Below are positions 16,889 through 26,256 of a DNA stretch of 64,000 bases, piece by piece. The stretch's first letter is position 1, and every line of letters starts with the position of its first letter. A model generated the notes under the pieces. That model saw only the letters and a program-made list of their open reading frames with translations, was not told the origin of the DNA and made no database searches. Location: contig CACLZL010000001.1 in the NCBI GenBank assembly GCA_902611405.1, positions 124,001-188,000 on the forward strand, written 5' to 3'. The position numbers and the translations under genes were made by a program. The stretch comes from an uncultured Pelagibacteraceae bacterium (lineage in GTDB: Bacteria; Pseudomonadota; Alphaproteobacteria; Pelagibacterales; Pelagibacteraceae).

Positions 16889-17992
16889 ATGGATGATGTT
16901 GTAGTAATTGGTGGTGGAATAATAGGGGCGGCAACTGCTTATTTTTTATCCAAAGAAGGTAGAAAAGTAAAAGTCATTGAAAGAGATCCTACTTATAAAA
17001 CAGCTTCATTCCCATTATCTCTAGGAGGTTTTAGAAGACAATTTTTCCAAAAAGAAAATATTTTATTAGGAAAATTTGCAAGAGAATTTATTTTTCAAAT
17101 ACCAGAATTATTAAAAACAGAAAAAAATCCTAATCCAACAGCTAGTATGGTAACCAATGGATATCTTTTAATGTTTGGCCCTGAACATGCTGAAGAGCAA
17201 TATAGAGCATTAGAAAACCATAAAGATTGTGATGCAGGAACAAAAAATATTAAAGGCTCAGAATTATCAAAAGTTTTTCCTTATGTTAATAGTGAGGGAA
17301 TTGAAACAGCAACCTATACAGATAACCAAAGCGAAGGATGGATTGATCCATTTATGTTTCATAGCGCTCTTAAAAGTAAAGCTATAGAGCTTGGAGCAGA
17401 ATTTATTAAGGGTGAAGTAAAAAGTATTTCTGAAATAAATGCCAAAACAATTGTTTCTGCGGCTGGTTGTTGGACAAAAGAATTGTTAGAGGATATTCCT
17501 GTTGTTCCTCAAAAGCATACCGTGTTTAGAGTAAAATGCCCAACATATATAAAAGAGATGCCACTAAGTGGAGATTTAACAACGGGTGTTTATTGGAGAC
17601 CAGAAGGAGGAGAATATTTAGCAGGCTCACCTATTTCTGTATTCGACGCAGAAGATTTAGAACCAGCCTGGAATGACTTTGAAGAATTAGTCTGGCCAGC
17701 TCTAGCTAAACGAATACCTGCTTTTGAGGAATTAAAGTTAACTGGTGGATGGGCAGGTTACTATGATTGTAATAGATTGGATAATAATGCAGTAGTTGGT
17801 AAACATCCAAAATATGAGAATGTATACATGGCATCTGGGTTTACCGGACGAGGCTTAATGCAGGCACCAGGTATCGGTAGGGCCTTAACTGAATTAATCA
17901 CAACAGGATCATACCAGACAATTGATATAAGTGATTTTGCAGTTGAAAGAGTTTTGGGTAAATCAGCTAGGCCAGAGCCTTACGTTTTATAA
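16889..17992 (+). CDS. FAD-dependent oxidoreductase, DAO (glycine/sarcosine/D-amino-acid oxidase) family
   Basis: 367 aa. FAD-binding motif VVIGGGIIGAATAYFLS at residues 4-20 and VIERDP after it; LGGFRRQFF near 46-54 resembles the region that contacts the flavin in sarcosine oxidase and dimethylglycine dehydrogenase beta-type chains. The C-terminus carries YMASGFTGRGLMQAPGIGRALTELI, the typical second FAD-contact segment. It should oxidise a secondary or N-methylated amine or amino acid; the exact substrate is unknown. It starts 2 bp after tspO. A link to sarcosine from the creatinase at 28.5 kb is a possibility only. Confidence 0.82.
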   Translation: MDDVVVIGGGIIGAATAYFLSKEGRKVKVIERDPTYKTASFPLSLGGFRRQFFQKENILLGKFAREFIFQIPELLKTEKNPNPTASMVTNGYLLMFGPEHAEEQYRALENHKDCDAGTKNIKGSELSKVFPYVNSEGIETATYTDNQSEGWIDPFMFHSALKSKAIELGAEFIKGEVKSISEINAKTIVSAAGCWTKELLEDIPVVPQKHTVFRVKCPTYIKEMPLSGDLTTGVYWRPEGGEYLAGSPISVFDAEDLEPAWNDFEELVWPALAKRIPAFEELKLTGGWAGYYDCNRLDNNAVVGKHPKYENVYMASGFTGRGLMQAPGIGRALTELITTGSYQTIDISDFAVERVLGKSARPEPYVL

Positions 17993-17994
17993 TT

Positions 17995-19440
17995 TCAAGT
18001 TCCACAAAAAGTTTGATATTTTTCATTGTTTGATGGAGCAGGCGTTTGATATTCCTGAATATTATTTTGATTGTCGTAAGGATTTTTTAAAATAGCTAAT
18101 AATTTTTTCATTTTATCTAAACTTCCTTTGTCTGCTTCAGCTAAGGCTTCCTCTACTTTATGATTTCTAGGAATAACAGTTGGATTATTTTTTTTCATAA
18201 GTTTGATTTGTTTTTCCTTATTTGAATTATTTAACTCAGATCTTTTTTTCCATTCATTTTTCCAATTGATAAATTCAACATTTTTGTAAACTTCATCAGA
18301 ATTAATACCCATTAAATGACAAAAAGTATTTGTGTAATCTGCTTTATTTTTTTCCATCCAATTAAACAAATCATTAATTAATTTTTTATCATTTTTTTCC
18401 TCACCAAATAGACCAAGCTTATCTCTGATCATATTTAACCACTTATCTTCATAAATATTTTGAAAATTATCTATTAAATCTGTTGCTAATTTAATTGCGG
18501 TATTCTCATCTTTATCAATTAGAGGGATCAAACATTCAGCAAATCTTGCTAAATTCCACTTTGTAATTGGTGGTTGATTAGAAAAAGCATATCTTCCAAA
18601 TTTATCGATTGAGCTAAATACAGTTTTTGGATCATAATGATCCATAAATGCACAAGGACCGTAATCAATAGTTTCACCTGAAATTGCCATATTATCAGTA
18701 TTCATAACCCCATGAATAAATCCAACACGCATCCAGTTAATTACTAGCTGGCATTGCTTTTCCATTACGAGATTTAACAAGTCTAATGCTTTTGAATTTG
18801 ATTTTTTAATTTCTGGATAATGTCTGTTTATTGTGTAGTCGACTAAAGTATTTAAATTTTCAGTGTTTTGAGTTGCAGCAATATACTGAAATGTTCCAAC
18901 TCTAAGATGACTTGATGCAACTCTTGTTAATATAGCACCCTGTAAAAGATTTTCTCTTACAACTTTTTCTCCTGTTTTAACTACAGCAAGACTTCTAGTA
19001 GTTGGAATATTTAATGAATGTATTGCTTCACTGATAATATATTCTCTAAGCATAGGTCCAAGTGCAGCTCTTCCATCACCACCCCTAGAAAAAGAAGTTC
19101 TTCCTGAACCTTTAAACTGAATATCAAAGCGATTGTCATTGTTAACTAAATGCTCACCCAATAAAACTGCTCTACCATCTCCTAACATAGTAAAGTGTCC
19201 AAATTGATGACCTGCATACGCTTGCGCAATGGTATTAGTTTCTTCCGGTATGGAGTTTCCAGAAAATATTTCTGCTAATTTTTTTTTGTCTGTTCTTGAA
19301 AAATCTAAATTTAAAGTAGACGCTAGTTCCTCATTTAAAATTACTAATTCAGGATCATGAACAGGAGTTGGTTTAATATTTTCTTTAAAAGTATTTGATA
19401 ACTTTGAATATGTATTATCAAAATGCCAACCAATGGTCAT
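17995..19440 (-). CDS. selO: protein adenylyltransferase SelO (YdiU family)
   Basis: 481 aa, normal for SelO. Pseudokinase-fold landmarks are present: AYAGHQFGHFTMLGDGRAVLLG, FKGSGRTSFSRGGDGRAALGPMLREY, TRSLAVVKTGE, and the HGVMNTDNMAISGETIDYGP block with the metal-binding N and D residues. SelO transfers AMP to Ser/Thr/Tyr of target proteins and is linked to redox stress. The C-terminus (NNEKYQTFCGT) keeps the conserved cysteine that in other bacteria is cysteine and in some eukaryotes selenocysteine. It is 5 bp downstream of fdsA and probably the last gene of the formate dehydrogenase transcript. Confidence 0.95.
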   Translation of the reverse strand: MTIGWHFDNTYSKLSNTFKENIKPTPVHDPELVILNEELASTLNLDFSRTDKKKLAEIFSGNSIPEETNTIAQAYAGHQFGHFTMLGDGRAVLLGEHLVNNDNRFDIQFKGSGRTSFSRGGDGRAALGPMLREYIISEAIHSLNIPTTRSLAVVKTGEKVVRENLLQGAILTRVASSHLRVGTFQYIAATQNTENLNTLVDYTINRHYPEIKKSNSKALDLLNLVMEKQCQLVINWMRVGFIHGVMNTDNMAISGETIDYGPCAFMDHYDPKTVFSSIDKFGRYAFSNQPPITKWNLARFAECLIPLIDKDENTAIKLATDLIDNFQNIYEDKWLNMIRDKLGLFGEEKNDKKLINDLFNWMEKNKADYTNTFCHLMGINSDEVYKNVEFINWKNEWKKRSELNNSNKEKQIKLMKKNNPTVIPRNHKVEEALAEADKGSLDKMKKLLAILKNPYDNQNNIQEYQTPAPSNNEKYQTFCGT

Positions 19441-19445
19441 TTTAA

Positions 19446-22214
19446 TTAACTAACTTCAGCTTGATTTTCTTTTGGTTTAACTTCTGTTTTAAATTGATTA
19501 GAAATTTTTTGTACTTCAACAGAAGATACTTTGTATTCTGCACACATTGTTTCTTCATCTTTACCATGACCTGTAACCATATTAACCATATGCTCTGGGA
19601 AATGGAACGTAGTAAACACAATTCCTTCTTTAACTTTATCTGTAACCTCAACTTTAAGTGCAACCTCACCTCTACCTGAATAAAGTCTTCCAATATCACC
19701 AGTATTTAGATCTCTATGAGCCGCATCTTTAGGATGAATTAATAAAACATCTTCATCAACAATATTTATATTTTTTGTTCTTCTTGTCATTGTTGCTGCG
19801 TTGTAATGTTGTAAAACTCTACTAGTTGTTAAAATCAAAGGGTAGTCTTTTTGATTAGCTTCTATTTCTGATGATTCTTTCCAATCAAAGTTTTTTAGTC
19901 TGCCTTTACCCAATTTAAATGTTTCTGTATGTAAAATTTTTGTATCAGTTCCATCTTCTTGTACTGGCCATTGTAATCCAAATTTTCCAAGTCTCTCTCT
20001 AGTAACTCCCTTAAAGAAAGGAACGATATCAGCAATTTCTGCAAGAACTTGATCTGCATCATAAGTTGGCTGATCAAATCCTAATTTCTGCATCATCTCA
20101 GTTACAATTAATCCATCAGGTTTAGTACCTGGTAGAGGAGGTACAGCTCTGTTCACTCTTTGAATTCTTCTCTCAGTGTTTGTAAAAGTTCCATCTTTTT
20201 CTAAGAAAGTAGTACCTGGCAGAACAACAGTTGCTAATTTTGCCGTTTCACTCATAAATATTTCTTGAACAACTAAAAGTTCTAAAGAATTCATAGCTTC
20301 AATTACATGTGCGCTGTTAGGATCTGTTTGAACAATATCTTCTCCAATGATCCATAAACCTTTTAATTCCTTGTTTATTGCAGCTTCAAACATCTGAGGA
20401 ATTTTTAATCCTGGCTTAGTTGGATGAGTTACTCCATATTTTTCTGTGTAGAATTCTTGATGTTTTTCATCAGCTACAGGAAAATATCCAGCACCTTGGT
20501 GTGGTTGACAACCCATATCTGCTGCACCTTGAACATTGTTTTGACCTCTTAAAGGATTAACCCCGACACCTTTTCGTCCAATGTTTCCAGTAATCATTGC
20601 TAGATCTGCAATTAACATTACAGTTTTAGATCCTTGTTCGTGTTCAGTAACTCCTAAACCATGGAACTCCATTGAATTTCTTGCAGTAGCATATGCTATT
20701 GCTGCTTCTTTAACTAATTGTTTATCTACACCAGCTACTTTTGCTAAATGATCAACATCTTGTCTTTCAATTTCTTTTAAGAAATTATCAAAACCTTCAG
20801 TTCTATCTCTAACAAAATCTGCATTATAAAGTTTTGATTTGATAATAAAGTGCAACATCATATTTAGAACTGCAACATTAGTTCCTGGTCTTAGTTTAAT
20901 ATGATAATCAGCAAGTTTCGCAAGTTCAGTTGTAACTGGATCAAGTACAATTAATTTTTTACCTTTCATAACTTGTTGCTTTATTTTTGCACCTGTTACA
21001 GGATGAGCATTTGTTGGATTAGCTCCAATTACCAAAAATAAATCAGCATGATAAATATCTTCTGTGGAGTTAGTTGCTGCCCCAGTCCCAAAAGTTTGTT
21101 GCATTCCCCAAGCTGTTGGTGAATGACAAATTCTTGCACAACAATCTACACTGTTAGTTCCCACAGCAGCTCTAATCATTTTTTGAAAAACATAATTTTC
21201 TTCATTCGTACATCTTGCAGAAGAAATTCCAGCAAAGGCATCTGGACCATTATCTTTTGTAATTCTGTTCATTTCTTTTTTTATAAAATCATAAGCTTCA
21301 TCCCACGAAGCTTCTTCAAACTTTCCATTTCTTTTAATTAAAGGTGTTTTTAATCTGTCTGGATGATCATAAAAACTAAATGCATATCTTCCTTTAATAC
21401 ATGTATGACCTGCATTTACCTCTGTTTGTTTTGGAGTATCTATTGCAACAACTTTATCATCTTTTATTGATGCTTCTAAATTACATCCAACACCACAGTA
21501 TGAACAAGTTGTTCTAACTTTTTTATCTACAGCTGCAGATTTAGATTGAAATACATCTGAGATAGCATCTGTTGGACATGTATGAGCACATGCTCCACAA
21601 GATACACATGAACTATCTCCAAACATCATATCATTGTCAGTTGTTATTCTAGATTCAAAACCTCGTCCGCTCATTGTTAGCACAAACGAACCTTGAATTT
21701 CATCACAAGCCCTGACACATCTTCCACAATTAATACAATTGTCTAAGTTCATTCTCATGTAATCATGAGAAGTATCTCTTGGAATTCCTTTATGTTGCTT
21801 AGGACTATTATATCTGTGATCAGCAACCCCTAGGTCGTTTGCTACTGTTTGTAATTCACAATTATTATTTACCTCACAAGTATCACATTCCATTGGATGG
21901 TCTGTTAAAACTAATTCAACAATATTTTTTCTTAGACTTGTTAAAGCTTCATTTGAAGTAAAGATATGTTGGTTTTCAGCAACTGGAGTATGACAAGATG
22001 CGACCACTCTTGTTGGACCATCTTTTTCTAAAGCAACTTCTACAGAGCAAACTCTGCAAGCACCATAAGGAGCTAGGTTTGGATCATCACATAAAGTAGG
22101 TACTTTTTTTTCACCTACATAGCTTTTTACAAATTTTAAAATAGATGTGTGTTTAGCACCAATTTCGTATGGTTTTCCATCAATATAAGCAATTTTTCTT
22201 TTTTCTGAGCTCAT
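19446..22214 (-). CDS. fdsA: NAD-dependent formate dehydrogenase, molybdenum alpha subunit
   Basis: 922 aa. The N-terminus is a NuoG-like ferredoxin module: [2Fe-2S] cysteines C42, C53, C56 and C74, then a His-Cys cluster around HPMECDTCEVNNNC (106-119). Two [4Fe-4S] motifs follow (C150/153/156/160 and C193/196/199/203) and a further catalytic-domain cluster (C227, C230, C234, C262). The molybdopterin domain carries CCARICHSPTAWG, with the active-site Cys (selenocysteine in some enzymes). It oxidises formate to CO2 and passes electrons to the FMN subunit, FdsB. The ATG of fdsA shares one base with the fdsB stop. No FdsC or FdsD gene is adjacent; FdhD serves as sulfurtransferase. Confidence 0.96.
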   Translation of the reverse strand: MSSEKRKIAYIDGKPYEIGAKHTSILKFVKSYVGEKKVPTLCDDPNLAPYGACRVCSVEVALEKDGPTRVVASCHTPVAENQHIFTSNEALTSLRKNIVELVLTDHPMECDTCEVNNNCELQTVANDLGVADHRYNSPKQHKGIPRDTSHDYMRMNLDNCINCGRCVRACDEIQGSFVLTMSGRGFESRITTDNDMMFGDSSCVSCGACAHTCPTDAISDVFQSKSAAVDKKVRTTCSYCGVGCNLEASIKDDKVVAIDTPKQTEVNAGHTCIKGRYAFSFYDHPDRLKTPLIKRNGKFEEASWDEAYDFIKKEMNRITKDNGPDAFAGISSARCTNEENYVFQKMIRAAVGTNSVDCCARICHSPTAWGMQQTFGTGAATNSTEDIYHADLFLVIGANPTNAHPVTGAKIKQQVMKGKKLIVLDPVTTELAKLADYHIKLRPGTNVAVLNMMLHFIIKSKLYNADFVRDRTEGFDNFLKEIERQDVDHLAKVAGVDKQLVKEAAIAYATARNSMEFHGLGVTEHEQGSKTVMLIADLAMITGNIGRKGVGVNPLRGQNNVQGAADMGCQPHQGAGYFPVADEKHQEFYTEKYGVTHPTKPGLKIPQMFEAAINKELKGLWIIGEDIVQTDPNSAHVIEAMNSLELLVVQEIFMSETAKLATVVLPGTTFLEKDGTFTNTERRIQRVNRAVPPLPGTKPDGLIVTEMMQKLGFDQPTYDADQVLAEIADIVPFFKGVTRERLGKFGLQWPVQEDGTDTKILHTETFKLGKGRLKNFDWKESSEIEANQKDYPLILTTSRVLQHYNAATMTRRTKNINIVDEDVLLIHPKDAAHRDLNTGDIGRLYSGRGEVALKVEVTDKVKEGIVFTTFHFPEHMVNMVTGHGKDEETMCAEYKVSSVEVQKISNQFKTEVKPKENQAEVS

Positions 22215-23869
22215 TAATTATCTTTCACCATATCATTTTTCATTTCATCGCCAAAGTATTTTAGAATGTTCTGAATTGGAGTTGGGATTGCTCCACAAAG
22301 AGCACATAGGCATCCTTTTTGCATAGTAACCAACAATTCTTCTAGTAATTTTAATGGAATTTTAGCCGTTTTCTTCTTAGCTTGATCAAACATCTCTTTA
22401 CCTCTGTAAGATCCAAGTCTTCCTGGGAAACATTTCCCGCACGATTCTTCAGCTGAGAATTCAAACAAATGATGAATGTATTCAGCCATTGGAAAATCTT
22501 TTGGAATACTAACTACACTTGCGTGACCCAACATAAAACCTTTTGATGTGAACTCTTGAAAATCTAAATTTAAATTTTCTATTTCACTTAAAGGAACAAC
22601 CCCACCTAATGGTCCTCCTATTTGGAAAGCTTTAACAGGTTCTTTGTATCCACCACCAATTTCATTAAATATTTTTTTCATTGGTGTACCCATATCAATT
22701 TCATAAACACCTGGGTTGTTAAAGAAACTATCCAAACAAACTAATTTTGTTCCAGCTGATTTTTTATTTCCAACTGAAGAAAATTTTTCTGATCCATTTA
22801 ACAAAATTCCAGTTGCAGCAGCCAATGTTTCAACATTATTAACCACAGTTGGTTTTTTATATAACCCTTCGGTAACAGGGAAGGGAGGTCTTACATCTAC
22901 TTCAGCTCTTCTTCCTTCAATAGAAGCTATCAAAGCTGTTTCTTCTCCACAAATATAAGCACCTTGTCCTATACAAATTCCAAGATCAAAAGAAAAATCG
23001 GTTCCTAAAATATTTTCACCTAGTAAATTTAATTTTTTAAGTTCATTGATGCAGCCATTAATTGCTTCAATAGATTTAGGATATTCACCTCTAATGTATA
23101 AAACTCCTTCATTACTTCCTATCACATAACCACAAATTACCATTCCAAAAATAACTTTTAAAGGTTGATCCTCTAATAAGTATCTGTCTGAGAAAGCACC
23201 AGAGTCACCTTCGTCTGCATTACAGATAACATATTTTTTTTCTCCTTTTGCTTTACTACAAAAATCCCATTTCATTCCTGTAGGAAATCCCGCACCACCT
23301 CTTCCTGTTAAATTAGAATCTAAAAGTGATTTAACAATTTCTTTTTTATCAGTTTTTAAAAATTTATTTAATTGATCTTTAAATTGGTCAGTTGATGAAA
23401 GTTTATCATCCATTAAGAAACTTGTTGTTGCAAAACTTTTTGAGAAAAATTTCTCTTGTTTAATCTCTTCACCTTTAATTATTTGGTCAATTTTTTCTAT
23501 ATCCTTCCCAGCATAATTTTCTCCATCATAATGGAATGCATGGTTTTCATAACAATGTCCTAAGCAAAACATTTCTCCAACTTTATCGTCACCAAGTTTT
23601 TCTTTTAAAGTGTCTTTTAACTTCTCTTGTGTGCCAGCACACATACATGCGCTTCCATTACAAACAAAAGCTTTCTTTTCTCTATGAGATGGTCTTAAAA
23701 ATTCATAAAATGATTCAGCTCCATGAAGTGTTGAAACCCCAAGGTTATGCTTTTTAGCAATTTCCTTAATATCCTGCGGTTTTTCGCTTAATGTATTTTC
23801 TGAAATTTGCTTAAATAAATTGTCTTTTAAGCCAATTCTACCAGATAAATTACTTATGTTTTTTGACAC
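22214..23869 (-). CDS. fdsB: formate dehydrogenase beta subunit with fused gamma (NuoE-like) domain
   Basis: 551 aa. Residues ~25-115 are a NuoE/FdsG thioredoxin-like [2Fe-2S] domain (VCNGSACMCAG near 70 and FCLGHCYEN near 103). The remainder is NuoF/FdsB: FMN/NADH motif GRGGAGFPTGMKW near 195-207, NADEGDSGAFSDR, and the [4Fe-4S] motif EESCGKCFPGR near 470 with distal cysteines CLCALCG. It passes electrons from FdsA to NAD+. In Cupriavidus or Rhodobacter FdsG and FdsB are separate, so this is a gamma-beta fusion. The gene lies 21 bp downstream of fdhD. Confidence 0.94.
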   Translation of the reverse strand: MSKNISNLSGRIGLKDNLFKQISENTLSEKPQDIKEIAKKHNLGVSTLHGAESFYEFLRPSHREKKAFVCNGSACMCAGTQEKLKDTLKEKLGDDKVGEMFCLGHCYENHAFHYDGENYAGKDIEKIDQIIKGEEIKQEKFFSKSFATTSFLMDDKLSSTDQFKDQLNKFLKTDKKEIVKSLLDSNLTGRGGAGFPTGMKWDFCSKAKGEKKYVICNADEGDSGAFSDRYLLEDQPLKVIFGMVICGYVIGSNEGVLYIRGEYPKSIEAINGCINELKKLNLLGENILGTDFSFDLGICIGQGAYICGEETALIASIEGRRAEVDVRPPFPVTEGLYKKPTVVNNVETLAAATGILLNGSEKFSSVGNKKSAGTKLVCLDSFFNNPGVYEIDMGTPMKKIFNEIGGGYKEPVKAFQIGGPLGGVVPLSEIENLNLDFQEFTSKGFMLGHASVVSIPKDFPMAEYIHHLFEFSAEESCGKCFPGRLGSYRGKEMFDQAKKKTAKIPLKLLEELLVTMQKGCLCALCGAIPTPIQNILKYFGDEMKNDMVKDN

Positions 23870-23890
23870 AAATACCCTTTTCTTTATTAT

Positions 23891-24730
23891 TTATTTCACA
23901 ATAACTTTTTTGTTATTTGTGTAAATATTAAAACTATCCCTCTTTACGAAACCTATAAGGGTAATGTCAAATTTATTCGCTAAATCTATAGCAAGACTTG
24001 TTGGCGCACCAACACCAATCATTATGCCAACATCTGTCATTAAAACCTTTTGAACTAGCTCAAAATTAAGTCTTCCAGAGCATGTGATAAATTGAGATTT
24101 CGGATCAAGTTTACCATTTTTTAAAGTGCAACCAATAAGTTTATCTAAAGCATTGTGTCTTCCTACATCTTCTCTTAGATCTATCAGTTCCCCACTAGAA
24201 TTAAAGAGACCACTTGCATGGATACCACCTGTTTTGCTGAACTCCGATTGAGCTTCTCTTAAAGCATCAGGAGATTTAACAATAATATCTTTTGAAATTT
24301 TTGGTTCAGAGGCGTGAGTTTTATTTTTTTTTACAATCTCAAGTGCATCTAATGAAGATTTTCCACATACACCACAGGAAGAATTGGTTAAAAAATCTCT
24401 TTTTATTTTCGCTATATTAACATTTTCTGAATTTATTAAAGTTGCTAAGATTTTATTTTGAATGTTGTATTGGCCAACTTTTTCACCATAACTTTCAACA
24501 GAAGCAATATCTTCTAAAGATGTAATAATTTGTTCATTAAACAAAAAACCTATTACCAAGTCTTCATCATGACCTGGTGTTCTCATTGTGATAGATAAAT
24601 TTTGATTAATCCATTTATCTTCTGATTTATATTTTAGAGAAATTTCAAGAGGCTCTTCAATGGATATTAAATCTTCGGTATCACTAAAATTTTTTGAAGA
24701 AAATTTTGTAACTTTATATTTTGAATTCAT
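23891..24730 (-). CDS. fdhD: formate dehydrogenase sulfurtransferase FdhD
   Basis: 279 aa, typical length. FdhD transfers sulfur from a cysteine desulfurase to the molybdenum cofactor of formate dehydrogenase. The active-site CxxC is C119-G-V-C122 in the SSCGVCGKSSLDAL block, matching the C121/C124 pair of E. coli FdhD. Other family segments are RTPGHDEDLVIGFLF near 50-65, GGIHASGLF, REDVGRHNALDKLIG near 210, and CSGRLNFELVQK. It sits immediately upstream of fdsB in the same transcription direction, as expected for a dedicated maturation factor. Confidence 0.96.
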   Translation of the reverse strand: MNSKYKVTKFSSKNFSDTEDLISIEEPLEISLKYKSEDKWINQNLSITMRTPGHDEDLVIGFLFNEQIITSLEDIASVESYGEKVGQYNIQNKILATLINSENVNIAKIKRDFLTNSSCGVCGKSSLDALEIVKKNKTHASEPKISKDIIVKSPDALREAQSEFSKTGGIHASGLFNSSGELIDLREDVGRHNALDKLIGCTLKNGKLDPKSQFITCSGRLNFELVQKVLMTDVGIMIGVGAPTSLAIDLANKFDITLIGFVKRDSFNIYTNNKKVIVK

Positions 24731-24734
24731 TAAA

Positions 24735-25211
24735 TTATTTTAAAGGATAATTTTTTTTCAAAAGATATTTGTTAACAATAATTGCCAATAATAAAATAAT
24801 AATACATCCAAAAATTATTGGATTAATTAGATAATCGTAAGAGGCACTACCTATAATTACCATTATAGGATTTCCGCCAGCTGGTGGATGGACAACATTC
24901 AATAATATCATTAAAAATACTCCGATACCAACTGCAGCTGCAATATTGATATAAATAGGTAGTGGAATAAAATGAACAAAAATCACACCAACTAAAGCTG
25001 TTACCAGATGTCCAAAAAAAACATTTTTTGGTTGAGCGAATGGGCTTTCAGGAAAACCAAATAACAAAACCATCGAAGATCCAAAAGACCCTGCTATAAA
25101 ATAGCCAAGAGTACTTTTGTAAGTAAGTACTGTTAATACACCAATTGTTAACGCTGAAAAAAATCCAGCAATTAATGCTTTTTGCAAAATAGGTTTTGAA
25201 ATATTAATCAT
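24735..25211 (-). CDS. HPP-family membrane protein
   Basis: 158 aa with four predicted membrane helices. It contains the name-giving HPPAGGNPIMVI motif near residues 107-118 and the LFGFPESPFAQPKNVFFGHL segment typical of HPP proteins. Some HPP members transport nitrite in plant plastids and cyanobacteria; the bacterial substrates are mostly unknown. Between the NifU-like gene and fdhD, in one minus-strand operon with formate dehydrogenase, a role in moving formate or a related small anion is plausible. That is inference from context only. Confidence 0.88.
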   Translation of the reverse strand: MINISKPILQKALIAGFFSALTIGVLTVLTYKSTLGYFIAGSFGSSMVLLFGFPESPFAQPKNVFFGHLVTALVGVIFVHFIPLPIYINIAAAVGIGVFLMILLNVVHPPAGGNPIMVIIGSASYDYLINPIIFGCIIILLLAIIVNKYLLKKNYPLK

Positions 25212-25610
25212 TTAAATTTTTAAAGCTTTTGCAATTGCTCTTAAGGGTAATAACAAACATTCTTTCCTGGAGAGGTTTTTTTTATCAAAAATTTCCATAA
25301 AATCCTTCCAATGTTTCTCTAAAGTTATTTTAACGTCATCAAACAATTGCTCTCCAATTACAATAAATCCTTTAATTTCTTCTATCTTTTTTTCTTTTAT
25401 TTTTCTTGATAGTAAACTAACTGAAGCCTGACAATAAATACATGATTTACACTGATAAGCCATGTCTTTTACAACTTCATCTTTAACAATTAAGCTTATT
25501 TCCATTTCATCTCCACATAATGGATTTTTGTGTTTAGTTTTATGAGTGTAGTTTTCAAGAACTTTGTTGTTTTCTGTATGTGAGGCAATTTCTAAAATTC
25601 TTAAGTCCAT
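25212..25610 (-). CDS. NifU/IscU-like iron-sulfur cluster scaffold protein
   Basis: 132 aa. It shows the scaffold-domain cysteines: NPLCGDEMEISL (C near residue 32) and CKSCIYCQASVSLLS (near 54-68), corresponding to the CGD and C-x-x-x-S-x-AS elements of IscU/SufU. FdsA and FdsB together need about seven clusters, so a dedicated scaffold or trafficking protein at the head of the operon makes sense. It is the first gene of the minus-strand unit, 43 bp from the divergent mobA. The extra cysteines of the second motif differ from canonical IscU, so it may be a side branch of the family. Confidence 0.8.
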   Translation of the reverse strand: MDLRILEIASHTENNKVLENYTHKTKHKNPLCGDEMEISLIVKDEVVKDMAYQCKSCIYCQASVSLLSRKIKEKKIEEIKGFIVIGEQLFDDVKITLEKHWKDFMEIFDKKNLSRKECLLLPLRAIAKALKI

Positions 25611-25653
25611 TTAATTTCTTTAATTCAAGTTTGAATGTTTTATATTTTGATTA

Positions 25654-26256
25654 ATGGATCATAACAATATTTTAGGCACAGTGCTAGCAGGCGGAAAGTC
25701 ACAAAGATTTGGTGAAGATAAATCACAAGTGTCCTTAGCAAACAAGCTATTAATAGATTATGTATTGTCGGAAATAATTGATCAATTTAAAGAGATTTTG
25801 ATTGTCTCAAATAATTCGATAAATTTTCAAAGTTCAGAAAAAATAACTAAAATTGAAGACTATAAAAAAGGACTTGGTCCTTTATGTGGGGTTTTATCTG
25901 CCATGAAATGGATCAAAACAAATAAAAGAGATTACCAGTGGATAGCAACCTTCCCTGTGGATACTCCTTTTTTTAAGAAACAAATACTAAAAGATTTCAT
26001 TAAAAATATTAATTTTAAAGATAGTGATTTATTTTTTATTAAATCGAATAATACAAGACATAATATTTTTGGCTTATGGTCAATAAAATTACTAGATAGG
26101 TTAGAAAAGGACTTAAATGACGGAGAAAGAAAAGTAGAGTTATGGGCAAATAATGTTGGAGTTAAAATAATTAATATGGAGTTTCCAAATAATGATCCTT
26201 TCTTTAATATAAATACAAAAGAGGATTTAGAAAAAGCTAAAGAAATATTGAAATGA
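25654..26256 (+). CDS. mobA: molybdenum cofactor guanylyltransferase
   Basis: 200 aa nucleotidyltransferase. The N-terminal GTP-binding signature LAGGKSQRFGEDKSQ is at residues 11-25, and the metal-binding aspartate region is FPVDTPFF near 100. MobA attaches GMP to Mo-molybdopterin, giving the bis-MGD cofactor needed by the formate dehydrogenase encoded divergently next door. It overlaps moeA by 4 bp (ATGA). The lack of other mo-genes here means early molybdopterin synthesis is encoded elsewhere. Confidence 0.93.
   Translation: MDHNNILGTVLAGGKSQRFGEDKSQVSLANKLLIDYVLSEIIDQFKEILIVSNNSINFQSSEKITKIEDYKKGLGPLCGVLSAMKWIKTNKRDYQWIATFPVDTPFFKKQILKDFIKNINFKDSDLFFIKSNNTRHNIFGLWSIKLLDRLEKDLNDGERKVELWANNVGVKIINMEFPNNDPFFNINTKEDLEKAKEILK

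Noticed and set aside
19442-21341. ORF-track entries opposite or within fdsA (such as 19442..19699 -, 19461..19679 +, 21123..21341 +)
   Set aside because: Shadows of the fdsA reading frame with biased, low-complexity translations and no family similarity.
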